Assembly: GCA_947258625.1 (NCBI GenBank)
Contig: CAMYJN010000058.1
Coordinates: 1-9,245 of the forward strand
From: an uncultured Polyangiaceae bacterium
GTDB taxonomy: Bacteria; Myxococcota_A; Polyangia; Polyangiales; Houyiibacteriaceae
DNA length: 9,245 bases
Reading direction: 5' to 3'
Part shown: positions 6,389 through 9,245 of the stretch, in pieces
Position numbering within the stretch: the first letter of the stretch is position 1
How the letters are laid out: each line of letters begins with the position of its first letter
Made by a program: the position numbers and the translations under genes
The notes under the pieces: generated by a model
Databases searched by the model: none
The model's input: only the letters and a program-made list of their open reading frames with translations
Told to the model about the DNA's origin: nothing

Positions 6389-6646
6389 ATGAAACGTTTG
6401 CTCCTAGCTTTGTCAGTCGTCATCGGCGCGTGGATGCTCAGTCCGACACCCCAAGCGGAGGCAGAGGGCCGCCGAGGCTGGTACAAGGCGCGACAAGCCC
6501 AGAAGCGTCAGATTCGGCATCGGCGTCATAAGCGCAGTCACGCAGTGCCCGAGCTCGATCCGAGCGCCGCAGGTGGGGCCATCGTCTTGCTGCTCGGCGG
6601 CGTCGCGTACATCGCGTCGCGTCGGCGCGAAGAAGACCTAGCCTAG
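6389..6646 (+). CDS. Small exported basic protein with VPELDP-type C-terminal sorting-like tail
   Basis: An 85-residue protein in three parts. Residues 1 to about 25 are a typical signal peptide (MKRLLLALSVVIGAW, then PQAEAEG with cleavage after an Ala near 24). Residues about 26-52 are extremely basic, full of Arg, Lys, Gln and His. The tail has the three-part layout of CTERM sorting signals: the motif VPELDPSAAGG, a hydrophobic helix (AIVLLLGGVAYIA), then a basic end SRRREEDLA. The motif is close in wording to the VPEID-CTERM class that I recall being linked with exosortases, but no exosortase is in the window, so this is inference. It could equally be a simple inner-membrane-anchored protein with its basic part in the periplasm. 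It has its own promoter and ribosome site and faces away from the lipoprotein operon. Function unknown. Confidence 0.7.
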   Translation: MKRLLLALSVVIGAWMLSPTPQAEAEGRRGWYKARQAQKRQIRHRRHKRSHAVPELDPSAAGGAIVLLLGGVAYIASRRREEDLA

Positions 6647-6801
6647 CCGCGATCGGTCCATATCTCGGTTGAGCACACTCCACTCCGGTGCGCGAGGCCG
6701 ATTCGCCAGTCTCCCCGTTGCTCTGCTAGCCGGTGTGTGAAATGCGCTGGAATGGTATGAGGGGGGGTGCGCCGAATCGTCGGCAAGCCCGGTCTGAAAA
6801 C

Positions 6802-7419
6802 ATGACGCGAAACGCCGAACGAGAACCTCGCAGCAAGCCGCGCGAGGCCTGGGATGGGGATCGCCCCGAACCGGCGGCTGCACGCGAGCGTCTGCTCGAG
6901 GTTGCTGCGCTCTGCATCGCACGCAACGGGATCCCCGCGACCGGAATCGCGCATGTGGCACACGAAGCAGGCGTGAGCCGCCCGACAGTGTATCGGTACT
7001 TCAAAGATCGAGAGGAGCTCATCCGCTCCGTCCTGCTTCAAGCTGGGCTTCGTCTTGCCAACGACATTCAAGAGCACATCCGAGTCTATGATGACCCTGG
7101 GGGCAAAGTCGTCGAAGCCACCCTATTTACGCTGCGCGCCATTCGAGAAAACGCCGTCCTTCGAGAGGTCTGGCAACCCGCAATATTCGACGCCTACCTT
7201 CTGCAAGGTTTCACTCAGCCCGCCTCGATCATGTTCACGCGGGTCGCGCTCAGCGAAATCATCGAATCCACTGGATGGGATGAGGACGAAGCCACCGAGG
7301 CGATGGAGTTCATGCTCAGGATGATTCTCTCCTTGCTGGCAGCCCCTGAGCCGGTGCGGAGCGAGAACGAGCTGCGGGATTTCCTCGGGCGGCGATTGGT
7401 TCCGGCGCTCGGCTTGTAG
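6802..7419 (+). CDS. TetR/AcrR-family transcriptional regulator
   Basis: A 205-residue regulator if started at ATG 6802. The TetR DNA-binding domain covers about residues 26-73: the helix RERLLEVAALCIARNG, then the helix-turn-helix from TGIAHVAHEAG to the recognition helix VSRPTVYRYFKDREEL, which fits the family closely. The rest (about 80-205) is helical and variable, as expected for the ligand and dimer domain, and does not reveal the ligand. The start is uncertain: in-frame starts also lie at 6733 (GTG), 6742 and 6757, none with a good ribosome site, and 6802 already leaves a 25-residue basic lead. The 155 bases before it show no convincing promoter or terminator. The next gene starts 14 bases after the stop, so this regulator probably shares a transcript with the binding proteins and controls them and itself. 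Confidence 0.85.
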   Translation: MTRNAEREPRSKPREAWDGDRPEPAAARERLLEVAALCIARNGIPATGIAHVAHEAGVSRPTVYRYFKDREELIRSVLLQAGLRLANDIQEHIRVYDDPGGKVVEATLFTLRAIRENAVLREVWQPAIFDAYLLQGFTQPASIMFTRVALSEIIESTGWDEDEATEAMEFMLRMILSLLAAPEPVRSENELRDFLGRRLVPALGL

Positions 7420-7420
7420 T

Positions 7421-7426
7421 AAGGGG
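7421..7426 (+). promoter_or_regulatory. Ribosome binding site AAGGGG
   Basis: AAGGGG lies directly after the TetR stop codon and seven bases before the GTG at 7434. It supports that GTG as the start of the first DctP-family gene and supports co-transcription with tetR. Confidence 0.65.
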
Positions 7427-7433
7427 ATCGGCT

Positions 7434-8444
7434 GTGAGCATTCGGAAGCGTTCCTTTGTAATCGCCCTCGCGATCGCCGCCCTATTCTTACCCGGCAAGA
7501 ACCTCGCTAACGCAGCGGCCGACGGGCCCATCGTAATTCGCTACGCGTCTCTTGCACCCCCGAGCTCTGCGTTCGGCAAAATCCTCAAAGCCTGGGGCCG
7601 TACGTTCAAGAAGGAGACCGAAGGTCGAGCCGAGCTGCGATTCTATACGGGCGGCAGCCAGGGCGACGAACGCGACTTCATCCGAAAGATTCGCGCGGGG
7701 CAGATCGACGCCGCAGGGATCACGACGACGGGCATGGGCATGGTCGTGCGCCCGATTTTGGTTCTGACGGCCCCCGGTCTCATTACCGAAATCGATCAGC
7801 TCGTTCAGGTTCGGACTGCGCTTCGGCAGCGATTCGAAGACATGTTCCGAAGCGCCGGGTTCGAGCTCCTGACCTGGGGCGACGGCGGCAAGAACCGTCT
7901 GTTTTCGGCAAAGCCTTTCGCGCGGCCCAGCGATCTCAAATCAGGCCGGCCTTGGGCCTGGAAGGACGATCCGGTGTTCGCAGGCTTTCTGAGCGTGATC
8001 GGCGCCAACCCCGTGCGCGTCGGCGCCAACGAGGTGTACGGAGGGCTGCAAACGCGCATGATCGACACGGTTCCGAGCTCTTGCATCATGGCCGTTGCAA
8101 TTCAGTGGTACACCAAGCTCAACTACATGGCGAAGCAGAACTTCAACATCTTAATCGGCGGCTCGATCATCAAGAAGGAGGTGTTCGACCAGCTCACGCC
8201 GGGGGACCAGAAAATCCTTCGCGACACCGCCGAGCGCGGCGCGCGCGCAATGGATAAGATCGTTCTGAGAGACGACAGCAAGGCGTACCAGACCCTGGTC
8301 GAACGGGGCATCAACGTGGTCGACCTCAGCCCGCACCAGGCCGAATGGGATGCCGTTGCCAAACAAGCACGCCAGCAGCTTGCTGGACGGGTGTACAGCA
8401 AGAGCCTACTTGCTGAGGTGACGAAGCTGGCCTCCCAGAAGTGA
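7434..8444 (+). CDS. dctP: TRAP transporter DctP-family substrate-binding protein, first copy
   Basis: A 336-residue periplasmic binding protein; the symbol is the family name only. GTG 7434 is preceded by AAGGGG. Residues 1 to about 27 are a signal peptide (RKRS, then FVIALAIAALFL, cleavage near ANA). The mature part begins with the DctP first strand IVIRYASLAPP (33-43), followed by KETEGRAELR (60-69), GGSQGDERDFIRKIRAGQID (73-92), and GANPVRVGANEVYGGLQTRM (190-209), the family's GAxPxPxxxxEVYxALQ region. The length is normal. The odd point is residues 167-176 (DLKSGRPWAW): where most DctP proteins have a [KR]IR motif whose Arg holds the ligand carboxylate, there is PWAW. A non-standard ligand is therefore likely; the distant TatP type is one alternative placement. 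It is followed by a paralogue 37 bases downstream, and the DctQ and DctM membrane parts are not in the window. Confidence 0.87.
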   Translation: MSIRKRSFVIALAIAALFLPGKNLANAAADGPIVIRYASLAPPSSAFGKILKAWGRTFKKETEGRAELRFYTGGSQGDERDFIRKIRAGQIDAAGITTTGMGMVVRPILVLTAPGLITEIDQLVQVRTALRQRFEDMFRSAGFELLTWGDGGKNRLFSAKPFARPSDLKSGRPWAWKDDPVFAGFLSVIGANPVRVGANEVYGGLQTRMIDTVPSSCIMAVAIQWYTKLNYMAKQNFNILIGGSIIKKEVFDQLTPGDQKILRDTAERGARAMDKIVLRDDSKAYQTLVERGINVVDLSPHQAEWDAVAKQARQQLAGRVYSKSLLAEVTKLASQK

Positions 8445-8450
8445 ACAACC

Positions 8451-8465
8451 ACGGCCTCGGGCCGT
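8451..8465 (+). terminator. Short GC hairpin between the two dctP-like genes
   Basis: ACGGCC and GGCCGT form a perfect six-base stem around a three-base TCG loop, seven bases after the first dctP stop. No T run follows, so it is not a standard intrinsic terminator. It may trim readthrough or protect the 3' end of the upstream message so that the two binding proteins are made in unequal amounts, or it may be chance in GC-rich DNA. Confidence 0.3.
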
Positions 8466-8481
8466 CCAACCGTGAGTCGAT

Positions 8482-9245
8482 ATGCAGCACCGCAAATTTC
8501 CACTGATCTTGGCACTTACTCTCGCTGTGCTTGCCGTCCCCGGGGCCCCGGCAGGCTCGCAGGCGACAGCTACCCAGGCGACTGTGATCCGGATCGCATC
8601 GCTCGCCCCACCTGGCTCCTCTTTCGTGAAGGTGCTCAAGGCTTGGAGCCGCACGCTCCAGAAAGAGACCGAAGGCCGGGTCGAGCTTCGTGTGTTCTCG
8701 GGTGGCAGCGAAGGTAGCGACCGTGATCTGGTCAAGCGAATCAAAGCGGGCAAGCTCGATGCCGCGGGCGTTGCAACCACCGGCTTGAGCATGGTGGCGC
8801 CCGAGCTTCAGGTGCTCACGGCTCCGGGGCTGCTCACCGATGACGCCCAGCTCGATCGTGCGCGCGATAAGCTGGACGCCCAGCTTCAGAAATTGATCGA
8901 GGACGGCGGCTTCAAGCTGCTCGCTTGGGGAGATGGCGGCAAGAACCGCGTGTTCTCGTCGACCGAGTTCAAATCGCCTGCTGATTTGGTGGGCAAATCG
9001 GGCTGGGCCGGGAAAGACAACGCCGTGTCGCTGGCTTACACCAAGGCTCTCGGCGCAAATCCGGTGACGGTCGGAGCGTCCGGCGTGTTCCCTGGGCTCA
9101 AGGACGGTAAGCTCGAGGTCGTACCCGCCTCCGCGATGGCTGCGGTCGCCTTCCAGTGGTACACGAAGCTCAAGTACATGAGCTCGAGCAACTTCAACAT
9201 CATCGTTGGCGGCTCGATCATCAGCAAGAAGACGTTCAACGAACT
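8482..9245 (+). CDS. dctP: TRAP transporter DctP-family substrate-binding protein, second copy, cut by window end
   Basis: The reading frame from ATG 8482 is open to the right edge (254 whole codons). Residues 1 to about 24 form a signal peptide (MQHRKFPLILALTLAVLAVPGAPA). The mature part starts TVIRIASLAPPGSSF and follows the first copy closely throughout: LKAWSRTLQKETEGR, RIKAGKLDAAGVATTG, VLTAPGLLTDD, LAWGDGGKNRVFSS, GANPVTVGASGVFPGL and AFQWYTKLKYM. The two are clearly a tandem duplication, roughly half identical by eye. DLVGKSGWAGK (168-178) again lacks the ligand-clamping Arg of standard DctP proteins, and ASGVFPGLKDGK differs from the first copy's ANEVYGGLQTRM, so the two pockets may bind different ligands. 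The ribosome site is weak (a GTGAG-like run). A GTG at 8472 is out of frame. Probably the last or middle gene of the tetR-dctP operon. Confidence 0.85.
   Translation, partial: MQHRKFPLILALTLAVLAVPGAPAGSQATATQATVIRIASLAPPGSSFVKVLKAWSRTLQKETEGRVELRVFSGGSEGSDRDLVKRIKAGKLDAAGVATTGLSMVAPELQVLTAPGLLTDDAQLDRARDKLDAQLQKLIEDGGFKLLAWGDGGKNRVFSSTEFKSPADLVGKSGWAGKDNAVSLAYTKALGANPVTVGASGVFPGLKDGKLEVVPASAMAAVAFQWYTKLKYMSSSNFNIIVGGSIISKKTFNE

Noticed and set aside
6643..7077. Minus-strand open frames opposite the TetR gene
   Set aside because: The plus strand has an unmistakable TetR helix-turn-helix; the reverse translations show no motif.
8472..8717. Short plus-strand frame starting at GTG 8472
   Set aside because: It is out of frame with the DctP-family protein starting at 8482, which has a signal peptide and paralogue similarity through the window end.

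Overview
The window looks like a piece of a GC-rich myxobacterial (Myxococcota, Polyangiales-like) or related deltaproteobacterial chromosome. The signs are lipoproteins with long Gly/Ser/Thr/Ala linkers directly after the lipobox cysteine, a VWA lipoprotein with a calcium-binding Asp-rich loop, and twin TRAP-type binding proteins. No insertion sequence, integrase, CRISPR array, tRNA or rRNA is visible. The lineage is inferred from protein style only.

Layout. (1) Positions 1-1508, plus strand: the C-terminal part of a cytoplasmic-looking protein with a basic helical N-terminal segment and a PQQ-like beta-propeller; its reading frame is open to the left edge. (2) Positions 6036 down to 1505, minus strand: a tight three-gene operon for three predicted lipoproteins. 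The first two are tandem paralogues carrying 36 cysteines each, in the same order after a Gly-rich linker. The third is an 812-residue VWA protein whose metal-site domain appears interrupted by a PPC-like beta-sandwich. The operon is coupled by an ATGA overlap and by a Shine-Dalgarno sequence that contains the upstream stop codon. It converges on gene 1, and the palindrome CTAG serves as the stop on both strands. (3) Positions 6037-6388: a divergent control region with an AT-rich stretch, a 12-bp perfect palindrome, and a good sigma70-type promoter reading right. (4) Positions 6389-6646: a small secreted basic protein with a VPELDP-helix-Arg tail resembling CTERM sorting signals. (5) Positions 6802 to the right edge, plus strand: a TetR-type regulator, then two paralogous DctP-family periplasmic binding proteins, the second cut by the window end.

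How they may work together. The minus-strand operon probably builds a cell-surface assembly, with two disulfide-rich lipoproteins and a metal-dependent adhesion-type lipoprotein translated together. The right-hand operon probably takes up a small molecule under TetR control. The membrane subunits of a TRAP system are not in the window and would be expected to the right. Both binding proteins lack the arginine at the position that normally grips a carboxylate in DctP proteins, so their ligand is probably not a classical C4-dicarboxylate or sialic acid.
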